Positions 36,418 to 44,829 are shown, counted from the stretch's first letter. The stretch is DNA of 64,000 nucleotides from Botrimarina mediterranea (GCF_007753265.1 NZ_CP036349.1:248001-312000), one strand, 5' to 3'. Notes: generated from the sequence alone by a model not told the origin. Translations and numbers: made by a program.

Positions 36418-36657
36418 GTCAGCAGGCAACCCACCGGACCCCTACCGTTAGTCATGGGCCGGAATGAGAAGAGGCGCTCAGGGGGCCGGCGGACGAAGAG
36501 GCTTAACGCAACGGTTAACGGAATCCCTTGACGGAGAAGAGGTTACGACACGAAAGCGGGCCGCCGTACCCTGCGATTGTTGTCGATTGATTCTGTTCAA
36601 CCCGGGCGGGCTTGGGGTCGTTGGAACAGGCGACCCCAGCCCGCCTGTTGCGTTTTG
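36418..36657 (+). ncRNA. Candidate small RNA between sigma-54 promoter and terminator
   Basis: About 240 nt between a -24/-12 promoter and a strong hairpin. No credible protein is encoded; an open frame at 36464 runs into the terminator. The sequence carries three GAAGAGG motifs near 36469, 36497 and 36536 that could present unpaired purine-rich segments. It is not a family I recognise. It might instead be a leader for the small frame at 36749 or the DUF1549 gene. Confidence 0.35.
36605..36656 (+). terminator. Intrinsic terminator-like hairpin
   Basis: Stem GGCGGGCTTGGGGTCG (36605-36620) with CGACCCCAGCCCGCC (36631-36645), one bulged base, then TGTTGCGTTTT. The stem is strong but the T tract is imperfect. 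Confidence 0.7.
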
Positions 36658-36748
36658 ATACGCATCATTTCGCTACATTCGTCAAATCTGTTTCATTTTC
36701 GAACACCCCCCCTCCCGTCAGTCAGCTCCATGAAAAGGAGATAACGGG

Positions 36749-36862
36749 ATGACTTTGAAGTATGGGGACCAAGCAAAGGGGCGATTGGCGCTTCGCAGGG
36801 AATCGATCCTTGGGCTGACAGCGAAGAATTATTTGCTGATTGCCAGCTGTACGGTCGAGTAG
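36749..36862 (+). CDS. Candidate 37-residue small protein with strong ribosome-binding site
   Basis: An AAAAGGAG box lies nine bases before ATG at 36749. The frame encodes 37 residues (MTLKYGDQAKGRLALRRESI... ending SCTVE) with no recognisable feature. It lies between the candidate small RNA and the DUF1549 gene. Only the ribosome-binding site supports it. Confidence 0.3.
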   Translation: MTLKYGDQAKGRLALRRESILGLTAKNYLLIASCTVE

Positions 36863-36979
36863 GTCCTCGATTGTTGGCAATGGCTTAGGAATGAGTGAGT
36901 TGCTGCAGTTAGAATTGGGGGTGTGGCCTTCGCGCCGCCCTGTTCGAACGAGATCTCTGCACTCAAGGGACCACTGTCG

Positions 36980-38776
36980 ATGAATGACGCGTCCAAGTCT
37001 TTCGGGTCACAGTGGCGGACGCTCATTCTCTGTTTCGTGCTACTCGGCTTTTCGATCGCCGGCACGTCGTCGGCCGCTACGGTCGATGACGGCCAGGTTG
37101 TCGCGTCGATCAACGAGGCTCTCCGCGCGAGCTGGCGCGACGCCGGGGTCATCCCCTCGAAGCCTGCGCCGGACGGCCCTTGGGCCCGCCGCGTCTATCT
37201 CGATCTGCTCGGGCGTATTCCCAAGATCGACGAGCTCGAAGCGTTCGCCAAGCAACCGGCCTCATCACGCCGTGAGTGGCTGGTCGATCGACTGCTAGGC
37301 GACGAGTACCGCGACGAGCGTTCGCGCTGGCGGGCTACCGAGTGGGCCATTCTGCTCATCGGACGCACCGGCGGCAGGAACAACAACTCGCTCGCCGTGC
37401 GCGAGCCGTTCGTGCAGTACCTGCGCGAGGCGTTCGCTGAGAACAAGCCGCTCGATGAGTTGATGCGCGAGCTCGTGACCGCCACGGGGAGCGTCCGTCC
37501 CAACGACGACGACTTCAACCCGGCCGCCAACTACCTCGCCGACAAGATGGACGAGAACGGCGTCCAGGCCACGGCGCGGACGGCCCAGGTGTTTCTCGGC
37601 GTGTCGGTGCAATGCACGCAGTGCCACAACCACCCGTTCAACGAGGGGCGGCAGAACCAGTTCTGGGAGCTCGCCGCCTTCTTCCGCCAAACCCGCGCCG
37701 AACGCGTCCGCGATGACGAGGACGACCCGGCGAAGGCGCGAATCGTCGATCGCAACTTCTACGGCGAGGGCCGCAGCCGCGAGCAAGCGCTCGCGATCCC
37801 GCCGGGTGTTCCCGAGGCGGCAGAGACTTACTACGAGCTTCGCAACGGCAAGCTGCAAGTCGCCTACCCCGTGTTCATCGACGGCACTTCGCTGCACGAC
37901 GTGTTCCTCCAGCGGGGGCACGACTACGGCGATAGCGGACGCGTCGAGCTCGTGAAACGCCGTGAGGAGCTGGCGGACTTGATCGCCGCGTCGCCCGACT
38001 TCGCTCTCTCGGCGGTGAACCGTGAGTGGGGCCGCTTCTTCGGTTACGGCTTCACTCGGCCGGTCGAGGACATGGGCGCGCACAACCCGCCGTCGCACCC
38101 GCAGCTGATGGAAGAGCTCGCCGCGGCGTTCCGCGATTCGGGCTACGACCTGCAGCGGCTCGACCGCTGGATCGTGCTCAGCGACGCCTACGGCCTCGAC
38201 AGCCTCGCCCGCGGCTCGAACGAGGACGACGAGCCCTCGCTCGGCAGGCCGCCGTTGTTCACGAGGTTCTACCTGCGGCAACTCACCGCGGAACAGATCT
38301 ATGAGTCGCTGATCGCCGCGACGCGGGCCGACGAATCTTTGTCGGTCGAGCAGCGCGACGAGGCCCGCCGGCGTTGGACCCGGCAGTTCTCGACGGCGTT
38401 CGGCAACGACGAGAACGGTGAGGCGACGTCGTTCAACGGCTCGATCCCGCAATCGCTGGCGATGATGAACAGCGAGTTGGTGCGCCGGGCGACCGAGCTC
38501 AGTTGGATTGAAACAAAGAAGAAGTCCGCTGCTCCGGGCGACTACGCTGACAAGCGGCCGGCGGGTTTCCTCTCGTCGGTGGCGGCGGACCCGTCGCTGT
38601 CGAACGAGGAGCGCGTCAACCGGCTGTACCTCGCTGCCCTCGCACGCCGCCCCGACCGCAACGAACTCGCAGTCTGCAACCAGCTACTCGCCGCCCGCAA
38701 GGGCGACGCCGCCGAAGCCCTCCGGGACATCTGGTGGGCCCTGCTCAACAGCAACGAGTTCATCCTCCAGCACTAA
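36980..38776 (+). CDS. Planctomycete DUF1549/DUF1553 secreted protein
   Basis: Protein of 598 residues with a signal peptide (about 13-36, WRTLILCFVLLGFSIAGTSSAA). The DUF1549 region holds WARRVYLDLLGRIPKIDELEAF, and the conserved VQCTQCHNHPFNE, a CxxCH sequence typical of the family and capable in principle of haem binding. The DUF1553 region follows (VNREWGRFFGYGFTRPVEDM, YDLQRLDRWIVLSDAY, FYLRQLTAEQIYESL), ending LNSNEFILQH. These proteins almost always pair with a DUF1501 protein, as here. Their role is unproven; links to polysaccharide breakdown have been proposed. ATG at 36980; the frame is open further upstream. Confidence 0.9.
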   Translation: MNDASKSFGSQWRTLILCFVLLGFSIAGTSSAATVDDGQVVASINEALRASWRDAGVIPSKPAPDGPWARRVYLDLLGRIPKIDELEAFAKQPASSRREWLVDRLLGDEYRDERSRWRATEWAILLIGRTGGRNNNSLAVREPFVQYLREAFAENKPLDELMRELVTATGSVRPNDDDFNPAANYLADKMDENGVQATARTAQVFLGVSVQCTQCHNHPFNEGRQNQFWELAAFFRQTRAERVRDDEDDPAKARIVDRNFYGEGRSREQALAIPPGVPEAAETYYELRNGKLQVAYPVFIDGTSLHDVFLQRGHDYGDSGRVELVKRREELADLIAASPDFALSAVNREWGRFFGYGFTRPVEDMGAHNPPSHPQLMEELAAAFRDSGYDLQRLDRWIVLSDAYGLDSLARGSNEDDEPSLGRPPLFTRFYLRQLTAEQIYESLIAATRADESLSVEQRDEARRRWTRQFSTAFGNDENGEATSFNGSIPQSLAMMNSELVRRATELSWIETKKKSAAPGDYADKRPAGFLSSVAADPSLSNEERVNRLYLAALARRPDRNELAVCNQLLAARKGDAAEALRDIWWALLNSNEFILQH

Positions 38777-38783
38777 ATAAATT

Positions 38784-38868
38784 ATGTGAACCACAAAGGA
38801 ACGAAGGAACGAAGGAAGCGGTTAGTTTAGAAACGTCCTTTGTTCCTTCGTTCCTTTGTGGTTCACAT
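38784..38868. repeat. Inverted repeat, AACCACAAAGGAAC family (copy 2)
   Basis: The arms ATGTGAACCACAAAGGAACG (from 38784) and ...TTCCTTTGTGGTTCACAT (to 38868) are near-perfect over more than 30 bp. The same family is at 7815-7960. It lies between the DUF1549 and DUF1501 genes, so it does not block all readthrough, or the two are separately expressed. Confidence 0.9.
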
Positions 38869-38904
38869 AGTCAGCGTAGGTAATCAAGAGACGAGGAACC
38901 AAGC

Positions 38905-40152
38905 ATGTCCATGACCCGGCGGCATTTTCTGGATCACCTGGCCGGCGCTGCGGCGTTTGGGGCGGCTTCGTTTGCGCTCGGGCGCACCGTCGAGGCGGCG
39001 GCTTCGAAGCTCGCGCGCGAGCACAAGTCGTGCATCCTGTTGTGGATGAGCGGCGGGCCGCCGACGATCGACATCTGGGACCTCAAGCCGGGCGCCGCGA
39101 CGGGCGGGCCCTCGCAGCCGATCAGCACCACCGGCGACGTGCAGATCAGCTCGCTGATGCCCCGGGTCGCCGAGCAGATGAAGCACCTATCCGTCGTGCG
39201 CTCGATGAGCACGCGCGAAGCGGACCACACGCGCGGCGCCTACTACCTGCGGACCGGCTTCGTACCCAATCCCAACGTCATCCACCCGAGCTACGGCTCG
39301 GTGGTCGCGCACGAGATGGCGCCGAAGCTGGCGGGGCTCGAGCTCCCGTCCTTCGTGTCGATCGGCGGGCCGAGCGAGGGCCCTGGCTTCCTAGGCATGG
39401 CCTACGCGCCTTTGCAAGTCGATCCGAGCGGCCGCGTGCGCGACGTGCAGCCGCTGGTCGAGAAGGAGCGGATGAACGAACGGCTCGCGCTGCTCGCCGA
39501 GATCGAGAACCGCTTCGCGAAGCAGCGTCGCGGCCCCGCCGCCGGCGAGCACGCCAAGGTGCTCGAGCGCACGGTGTCGCTGATGCGGAGCGATCAGATG
39601 AAGGCCTTCGATGTCGGCAGCGAGCCGACAAAGTCGCGCGAGCGTTACGGCGACTCGGGCTTCGGACGCAGCTGCCTCTTAGCACGGCGGCTTGTCGAGG
39701 CAGGCGTGCCGTTTGTCGAGGTCGATTTCGGCGGCTGGGACCTGCACGACGACTGCTTCACGCGGCTCGACGAGAAGCTGCCGCAACTCGACCAGGGGAT
39801 GAGCGCCCTCGTGTCGGACCTCGAAGAGCGTGGCCTCTTGGACCAGACGGTGATCCTCTGGATGGGCGAGTTCGGCCGCACACCGCGGATCAACGGCGAC
39901 GCGGGCCGCGACCACTACGCCCGGGCCTGGAGCGCCGTGGTGGGCGGCGGCGGCCTCAAGGGCGGCCTCGCGATCGGCGAGACCTCCAGTGACGGCACGA
40001 TGGTCGAGTCGAAGCCGCACTCGGCCGAGGACCTGATGGCGACGGTGTGCCAGGCGCTGGGGCTGTCGCTGCAGACGAACTTCACGAGCACGAACGGGCG
40101 GCCGATGAAGATCGCGGGGGGTGGGGCGCCGATCAGTGAGTTGGTTGGGTGA
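38905..40152 (+). CDS. DUF1501 protein, Tat-exported
   Basis: Protein of 415 residues of the alkaline-phosphatase-like DUF1501 family, the usual partner of DUF1549/DUF1553 proteins. It has a twin-arginine signal (MTRRHFLDHLAGAAAFGAASFALG). Metal-site-like motifs follow: CILLWMSGGPPTIDIWDLKPG, STREADHTRGAYYLRTGF, WDLHDDCFTRLDEKLP and ILWMGEFGRTPRIN-x4-GRDHYARAWS. The Tat signal implies folding with a cofactor before export. A GAGGAAC ribosome-binding site lies shortly before the ATG. Substrate unknown; a sulfatase-like fold is generally assumed for the family. Confidence 0.92.
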   Translation: MSMTRRHFLDHLAGAAAFGAASFALGRTVEAAASKLAREHKSCILLWMSGGPPTIDIWDLKPGAATGGPSQPISTTGDVQISSLMPRVAEQMKHLSVVRSMSTREADHTRGAYYLRTGFVPNPNVIHPSYGSVVAHEMAPKLAGLELPSFVSIGGPSEGPGFLGMAYAPLQVDPSGRVRDVQPLVEKERMNERLALLAEIENRFAKQRRGPAAGEHAKVLERTVSLMRSDQMKAFDVGSEPTKSRERYGDSGFGRSCLLARRLVEAGVPFVEVDFGGWDLHDDCFTRLDEKLPQLDQGMSALVSDLEERGLLDQTVILWMGEFGRTPRINGDAGRDHYARAWSAVVGGGGLKGGLAIGETSSDGTMVESKPHSAEDLMATVCQALGLSLQTNFTSTNGRPMKIAGGGAPISELVG

Positions 40153-40323
40153 GGGATTAGGGGCTATAGGGGCTGAGGGAAGGAAGAACGGTGGATTTAC
40201 TTCTTGTCTCGGATGAAGCGGGAGCCGGATCGTTTAGCCGTTTGATCCGCCTGCGAGCCGGGAGACGTTAGTCCCCGGAGGAATCACTAAACCACTCCAG
40301 CTTTGGTATTCGAGACCCCGCGT

Positions 40324-40692
40324 ATGAGCGATCCCCACAAGACGGTGAAGCTAACGGAAACGCTCACCGAGGCCGACGCGATCCTCATCTGCGACGCGCT
40401 CGCGGAGCAAGGCGTGCGGGCTGTCTACAACGGGGATATGGTCGCGGGCTTTCGCGCCGAGGCGCCGGGGATGGTCCGCGTGCTGGTGCGGGCCGACGAG
40501 TTCGATCTCGCCAAGCGATTGCTCGCTGAGCAGGGTCTCGAGAACGCCAAAGTCGACTGGTCACAAGTCGATGTCGGCGACGTCGAAGAAGGGCAAGACG
40601 AGTCCGATATGCGGGGCGCGACGCCTTTCTCGTGGATGCGTCCTACAGCGGTGGTCGTGGCGCTGTGGCTGCTGGTGTTGCTGATCCTGTAA
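40324..40692 (+). CDS. DUF2007-like protein with C-terminal membrane segment
   Basis: Protein of 122 residues. Residues 5-75 follow the DUF2007 pattern (VKLTETLTEADAILICDALAEQGVRAVYNGD, GMVRVLVRADEFDLAKRLLAEQG). A linker DWSQVDVGD precedes a membrane segment (about 103-122, PTAVVVALWLLVLLIL). The function of DUF2007 is unknown; a signal-transducing role is often annotated without proof. The next gene at 40797 is a shorter paralogue with the same DWSQVDVGD ending. The start ATG at 40324 is preferred over the upstream in-frame codon at 40303. Confidence 0.75.
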   Translation: MSDPHKTVKLTETLTEADAILICDALAEQGVRAVYNGDMVAGFRAEAPGMVRVLVRADEFDLAKRLLAEQGLENAKVDWSQVDVGDVEEGQDESDMRGATPFSWMRPTAVVVALWLLVLLIL

Positions 40693-40710
40693 TTACGGGT
40701 CAGGAACGTT

Positions 40711-40750
40711 GTATCCCCCTCTCTTTTAGGGAGGGGCTAGGGGAGGGTTG
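40711..40750. repeat. Partial copy of the CCCCCTCC...GGGGCTAGGGGAGGG palindrome
   Basis: CCCCCTCTCTTTTAGGGAGG then GGCTAGGGGAGGGTTGAA matches the left arm of the palindromes at 43367-43504 and 56329-56466. It lies between the two DUF2007 paralogues. Confidence 0.7.
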
Positions 40751-40796
40751 AACGCATCCCGCTTCAACCCGCATCGAGTACCGAAGGATTATCCGA

Positions 40797-41072
40797 ATGA
40801 CCGACCCTACCGACATCGTCGTGCTCACGACCTGCGGCCACCTGGCCGACGCGCACCTCGTGCAGGGCTATCTTGCCGACAACGGCGTCCGCGCGGAGGT
40901 CGATGGCGACGCGGTTTCCGACTTCCAGATCGCGATCAACGCCGGCGCGCGGGTGCTGGTGGCGCAGGCCGACCTCGAGACCGCCAAGGCGCTGCTCGCC
41001 GATCACGACCTTGAATTGGCGGGTGAGATCGATTGGTCACAGGTGGACGTTGGGGACGCGACGGAGGAATAG
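40797..41072 (+). CDS. DUF2007-like protein, soluble paralogue
   Basis: Protein of 91 residues paralogous to the upstream gene: VVLTTCGHLADAHLVQGYLADNGVRAEVDGD aligns with its ADAILICDALAEQGVRAVYNGD, VLVAQADLETAKALLADHD with VLVRADEFDLAKRLLAEQG, and both finish with DWSQVDVGD. It has no membrane segment and stops soon after that motif. It looks like a tandem duplication in which one copy lost or never gained the anchor. Only a short repeat separates the two genes. Confidence 0.75.
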   Translation: MTDPTDIVVLTTCGHLADAHLVQGYLADNGVRAEVDGDAVSDFQIAINAGARVLVAQADLETAKALLADHDLELAGEIDWSQVDVGDATEE

Positions 41073-41181
41073 GCGTCCGCGGTTCCGGCAATCAAGTCTC
41101 GCGCGGAGACGCAGAGAGGGACGGTTAGGTGACGGGATCGCCCCTGCCATCCGTCGTGCGTGTAAAGCAATACACGATGAT

Positions 41182-41502
41182 ATGAATGTGCTAGATCAGC
41201 TTTACATCCGGCTGCTTCACCATGGCTTGCAGATTCTGAGAGACGCTGCGGCATGTCGTGATACCGCGTGGTCGCATGCAGAAGCCGAGCTACTTCACAA
41301 TGTCCCGTCCTTGATAGGTGAGTCCAATCTCCGCCGCCACGCTTACTTTTGGGATCAAGAGCGGCGGGCGTATCTAGCGTGGCTGGAGCAGTCCGAGAAT
41401 CCACGAGCCGTCTCGAAGGCAAAGACTTTCTACGATCCCATCTGGCGAGAGATGGAAGTAGAACTCCACTCGAAGATAGAGCACCTTACACCGATGGATT
41501 AG
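41182..41502 (+). CDS. Hypothetical protein
   Basis: Protein of 106 residues, mostly helical and charged (MNVLDQLYIRLLHHGLQILRDAAACRD, LLHNVPSLIGESNLRRHAYFWDQERRAYLAWLEQ, YDPIWREMEVELHSKIEHL). No membrane segment, no motif I can name. G+C is lower than in its neighbours. The start ATG at 41182 is the first in frame after the stop-free run. It may be conserved in planctomycetes but I cannot confirm that. Confidence 0.55.
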   Translation: MNVLDQLYIRLLHHGLQILRDAAACRDTAWSHAEAELLHNVPSLIGESNLRRHAYFWDQERRAYLAWLEQSENPRAVSKAKTFYDPIWREMEVELHSKIEHLTPMD

Positions 41503-41554
41503 CTGTTGTAGACCATGGGGCATGTGCGTTAGGGCAGAGTTTCTTGGCAATTCA

Positions 41555-41588
41555 CATGCCCATGCTCCGCAAGGGCATGTCACCCGAC
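41555..41588. repeat. Partial GCATGCCCAT-type repeat (copy 3)
   Basis: CATGCCCATGCTCCGCAAGG then GCATGTCACCC resembles the right half of the repeats at 33182-33293 and 33855-33960. It lies just upstream of the membrane/KOW-like gene. Confidence 0.5.
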
Positions 41589-41598
41589 ATGTGCTTAG

Positions 41599-42036
41599 AT
41601 GATGAATCAGCCAGCCTTTTACCGCTACTTTCTGGCGCACAGCTGGTTGCTTTCAGGGTGCGCTGGTGCTGCACTAGCTACAGTCATTCTCTTCTGGGGA
41701 ATGCACAAAGAGGGCATCGTGCTTGCTGGGGCGCCAGTCTTTTTGTGGGTGATACTGGCTGCGGCGCCGGCATCACTGGCGGGCTTTGTTGCTGGAGCGT
41801 TTTTCCTTTGGATGCCGATCGGCAACCTCGCTGCATGGCTGCAAGGCTGGCCATTCAACGATGGTGAAGAAGTCGTCGTTCTGTCTGGCAAGTACAAAGG
41901 GACCGTCGCACAGGTCTATGAATCGGACGTGTGGAAGGAACGGGGCCAGGTCCGGCTTGCTCTGGGTGAAGAGGCGAAGAAGTCCTTTACCGACATTTTC
42001 TGCGCGGTGCAGGTAACTCGAACATCCAGCAAGTAG
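41599..42036 (+). CDS. Membrane protein with C-terminal KOW-like domain
   Basis: Protein of 145 residues. Two hydrophobic segments (about 14-34 and 43-75) are followed by a soluble end: PFNDGEEVVVLSGKYKGTVAQVYESD resembles the KOW/SH3-like start seen in ribosomal and transcription factors (GdxVxVlsGkykGkxgxV). Its function is unknown. It begins ATGATG at 41599. G+C is lower than average, and a partial repeat lies directly upstream. Confidence 0.6.
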   Translation: MMNQPAFYRYFLAHSWLLSGCAGAALATVILFWGMHKEGIVLAGAPVFLWVILAAAPASLAGFVAGAFFLWMPIGNLAAWLQGWPFNDGEEVVVLSGKYKGTVAQVYESDVWKERGQVRLALGEEAKKSFTDIFCAVQVTRTSSK

Positions 42037-42124
42037 AGTTGCCGTAATTGCGCTGCGATTGTTACAGCCTACACTCTACAGCATCCTTGGCGGCGCCTGG
42101 CGCTCTTGGCGTCTTGGCGGTTCC

Positions 42125-43174
42125 CTACTTCCGCAACCCCATCTTTAGGATGTCGGCGGCGGTGAGCTTGGTGTGATCGAGCTTCTTTGGCAGCGCGTCG
42201 ACTTGCGTTTCGGTCGACTCGGGGCGGACCTTCTTCTCGCGCGGCGTTGTCGCCACCACGGGCTCGCGGCGGATCGAGAGCTTGCCCAGCCCGATGTCGC
42301 GGATGTCGGCCGCGGTGAGATGGCGGCGCGGCTCGGGCCCCTTCGCCGTTTCGTCGAGCGAGTCGATCGCCGAGGGCTTGGCTTTTTCGTGGGCGGGCTG
42401 CTTCGCGCCGCGGGCGGCGGCGAGGATCTCTTCGGTCGTCATACCGCTCGGACGGGGCGCTTTGGGTTGGGATGCGGGAGGAGTGGGAGCCGCTGCGGAC
42501 GGGTCGCTGGGGGAGGAGTCGGCCGTCGGCGCCGGCTTCTTGCCACGCGCGGCGGCGAGCACGTCGGCGGTGGATAGACCGACCGAGGGGCTCGTGCGCT
42601 TGCCTTCTGCTTGAGTCCCTTCCACTTTAGCTACTTCGGTAGCCGGGGGGTCGGGCGTTTTCTTACCCCGCGCCGCGGCGAGGATGTCGGCCGTGCTCTG
42701 GCCGACCGCGGGGCTGGTTTTCTTGTCGGGGGCCTTCTTGTCGCCCTTCGGGGTGGCGTCCGACTTCTTGGACGCCTCGGCCTTCGCTACCGGGGCGGCG
42801 GGCGCGGGCGTGCGGCCGGCGGCGTCCGGCTTGGGGGCCGCCTTGCCGCCGCCACGGACCGCGGCGAGCACGTCGGCGGCCGAGGCGCCGGCGGCCTTCG
42901 CGGGGACCTTCGAGGCGGGGCGGGGCGCCTTCTTCGCCAGCGTGTCGGGCGGCGGCGGGGCGTCGACGACCCGCAGGCACTCCGGCTCGATGTCGAACCA
43001 CGCCGGGTTGTTCAGATAGCCCGTGAACTCCACGAGGGCCCGGCCGCTGAAATTGACGGTCTTCACCTGGCCCACAACGCCAGCGAAGCGGGCCAGATCG
43101 GGCCGGCCGCCGGTGACGATCACGTACTTGTCGGTCAGCTCGCGCTTGAGCCGTTCGATGGCAAGGTCGGGCAT
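42125..43174 (-). CDS. Protein with six spaced copies of a (S/T)xxDxLAAxRG-type motif
   Basis: Protein of 349 residues. Residues 1-72 look folded (LAIERLKRELTDKYVIVTGGRPDLARFAGVVGQVKTV, a KOW/SH3-like strand pattern). The rest is disordered Ala/Pro/Lys-rich sequence in which a short motif recurs: SAADVLAAVRGGG, STADILAAARGKK, STADVLAAARGKK, TTEEILAAARGAK, and two diverged copies, TAADIRDIGLGKL and TAADILKMGLRK at the very end. Evenly spaced identical linear motifs in a disordered chain suggest multivalent binding to one partner. I do not know the function. ATG at 43174. Confidence 0.75.
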   Translation of the reverse strand: MPDLAIERLKRELTDKYVIVTGGRPDLARFAGVVGQVKTVNFSGRALVEFTGYLNNPAWFDIEPECLRVVDAPPPPDTLAKKAPRPASKVPAKAAGASAADVLAAVRGGGKAAPKPDAAGRTPAPAAPVAKAEASKKSDATPKGDKKAPDKKTSPAVGQSTADILAAARGKKTPDPPATEVAKVEGTQAEGKRTSPSVGLSTADVLAAARGKKPAPTADSSPSDPSAAAPTPPASQPKAPRPSGMTTEEILAAARGAKQPAHEKAKPSAIDSLDETAKGPEPRRHLTAADIRDIGLGKLSIRREPVVATTPREKKVRPESTETQVDALPKKLDHTKLTAADILKMGLRK

Positions 43175-43744
43175 CCTCGAAGTATCTCCCGAAGGAGGCT
43201 CTAGGAGAAGGAGTTGGGGGGATGGCTGGTTGGAACACGGGGTGACGGGGCAGTTCGAGCCGCGGTTTTGTGACGGTGTTTTCTCCGAGGAGATAATGGG
43301 GATGGGGCCTTCATGGGGCGGTGCCAGATGGGGTGGTTGGGGCCCTAGGACGCGTTGATATTCTTTGGCGACGCAGTCGCGCTTATCCCCCTCCTTCTTC
43401 AGAGGGAGGGGCTAGGGGAGGGTGTTGAAGCGGGTACCCACTTCGCCCCCTCCCCTAACCCCTCCCCCTAAAGGGGGCGGGGGATAAAAAGCGACTGCGT
43501 CGCCGAGGAATGTCACACGCCATAGCGGCTTCAGACTTCTATTTTGCAACCAGTGGCTCCCCGCCCCCACCATCTCGCCATCCCCAATATCTCCTCATAG
43601 CCGGCTTGCTGCCGGACGCGGTAAGGCAGCTCACCGCTCGTCCGTTTTCGAAAAGGCCATCCCCCCATCACCTTTGCTTAGCACCGCCTCAGTAGCCATA
43701 ATCTGCCCGTCTTTCCAAGCTTCCCCTGTTGATCGAAGAAACGC
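43175..43744. other. Gene-free gap dominated by a large palindrome
   Basis: 570 bp between divergent genes at 43174 and 43745. It contains the 43367-43504 palindrome. The remaining sequence has no credible gene. Confidence 0.6.
43367..43504. repeat. 138-bp palindrome, CCCCCTCC...GGGGGAT family (copy 1)
   Basis: The outer arms GGCGACGCAGTCGC (43367-43380) and GCGACTGCGTCGCC (43491-43504) enclose CCCCCTCCTTCTTCAGAGGG...AGGGTG and its inverse CCCCTCCCCCTAAAGGGGGC. A second copy of the same length is at 56329-56466. Confidence 0.9.
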
Positions 43745-44551
43745 ATGACTCGTCTCGTCGCATTGCTGGCTCTGGTCGGCCCGTTGGTTTCCGTGGGCTC
43801 CGCACAGGTGGAGTTTCTGCCCGGCATGGAGTGGCAGGAGCCGCCGGTTGTGACGCCTGGGGACGAGCCCGGGGCGCCGCCGTCGGACGCAGTGGTGCTG
43901 TTTGGGGGCGAGGACCTGTCGGCATGGGAGAACGGCGAGAACTGGCCCGTGAAGGACGGCATCGCCTTCGCGGGGAAGGGCTACATCACCACCAAGGAGA
44001 AGTTCGGCGACTGCCAGCTGCACGTCGAGTGGTCGGCGCCCGAGAACGTGAAGGGCGACGGGCAGGGACGCGGCAACAGCGGCATCTTCTTGATGGGGCG
44101 TTACGAGCTGCAGGTGCTCGACTCGTTCGAGAACCCGACTTATTTCGAGGGCCAGGCCGCGTCGGTCTACAAGCAGACGCCGCCGCTAGCGAACGCGATG
44201 CGCAAGCCGGGCGAGTGGAACACGTACGACATCTTCTGGACGTGCCCGCGGTTCAACTCGTCGAACCAGCTCGTCGAGCCGGCCTACATCACGGTGGTCC
44301 ACAACGGCGTGTTGGTGCAAAACCACTTCCCACTCCGCGGCGACACGCCGTGGGCGCGCCCGCCGCGTTATGTGAACATCGGACCGAAGGGCCCGATCGC
44401 GATCCAAGACCACGGCAACCCGGTGCGATTCCGCAACATCTGGGTCCGTGAGATCAAGCCCGCGGTGGGCGAGCAGCGCGAGCCGATGGTGATCGATCAC
44501 GGGACGGGGGAGACGAAGACGTTCGCGGAGCTGGATGCGGAAGAGAACTGA
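43745..44551 (+). CDS. DUF1080 protein (3-keto-disaccharide hydrolase-like), secreted
   Basis: Protein of 268 residues with a signal peptide (MTRLVALLALVGPLVSVGSAQ). The DUF1080 concanavalin-like jelly-roll is evident: AVVLFGGEDLSAWENGENWPVKDG, FGDCQLHVEWSAP, GRGNSGIFLMGRYELQVLDSF, PPLANAMRKPGEWNTYDIFW, GPIAIQDHGNPVRFRNIWVREI. Characterised members hydrolyse 3-keto-disaccharides or related glycans. The family is strongly expanded in planctomycetes. It probably acts in the periplasm on carbohydrate; exact substrate unknown. A huge inverted repeat lies 40 bp after the stop. Confidence 0.93.
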   Translation: MTRLVALLALVGPLVSVGSAQVEFLPGMEWQEPPVVTPGDEPGAPPSDAVVLFGGEDLSAWENGENWPVKDGIAFAGKGYITTKEKFGDCQLHVEWSAPENVKGDGQGRGNSGIFLMGRYELQVLDSFENPTYFEGQAASVYKQTPPLANAMRKPGEWNTYDIFWTCPRFNSSNQLVEPAYITVVHNGVLVQNHFPLRGDTPWARPPRYVNIGPKGPIAIQDHGNPVRFRNIWVREIKPAVGEQREPMVIDHGTGETKTFAELDAEEN

Positions 44552-44591
44552 TTCACCGCGGAGACGCGGAGGAGAAGCAAAGTGATGGGGA

Positions 44592-44789
44592 AAGCCCCGG
44601 AGCGGCGATAGCGCGTAGCCAGGGGCGCGAGCCCCTGGATTGCGGCATGACATAAGTTCAGAGCCCCGGAGGGGCGACGGCAACTCGGTCACTTGAGTTG
44701 CTGCCGCCCCTCTGGGGCTCGTCGTTTCTTATGCGATTCTCTCCAGGGGCTGGCGCCCCTGGCTACGCGCTGCCGTCCCTCCGGGACTT
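44592..44789. repeat. About 200-bp long inverted repeat
   Basis: The arm AAGCCCCGGAGCGGCGATAG, followed by CGCGTAGCCAGGGGCGCGAG, pairs with ...CCTGGCTACGCGCTGCCGTC ending CGGGACTT. The centre near 44670-44715 has a second stem (GCCCCGGAGGGGCGACGGCA with TGCTGCCGCCCCTCTGGGGC). It could form one extended imperfect hairpin. Confidence 0.85.
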
Positions 44790-44829
44790 TTCAAGGCGCG
44801 GAGGCAAGCGCCGCGGTAGACAGCAAGCA

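Noticed and set aside
36464-36658. 64-codon open frame as a small protein
   Set aside because: It runs through the terminator hairpin and its composition is not protein-like; no good ribosome-binding site.
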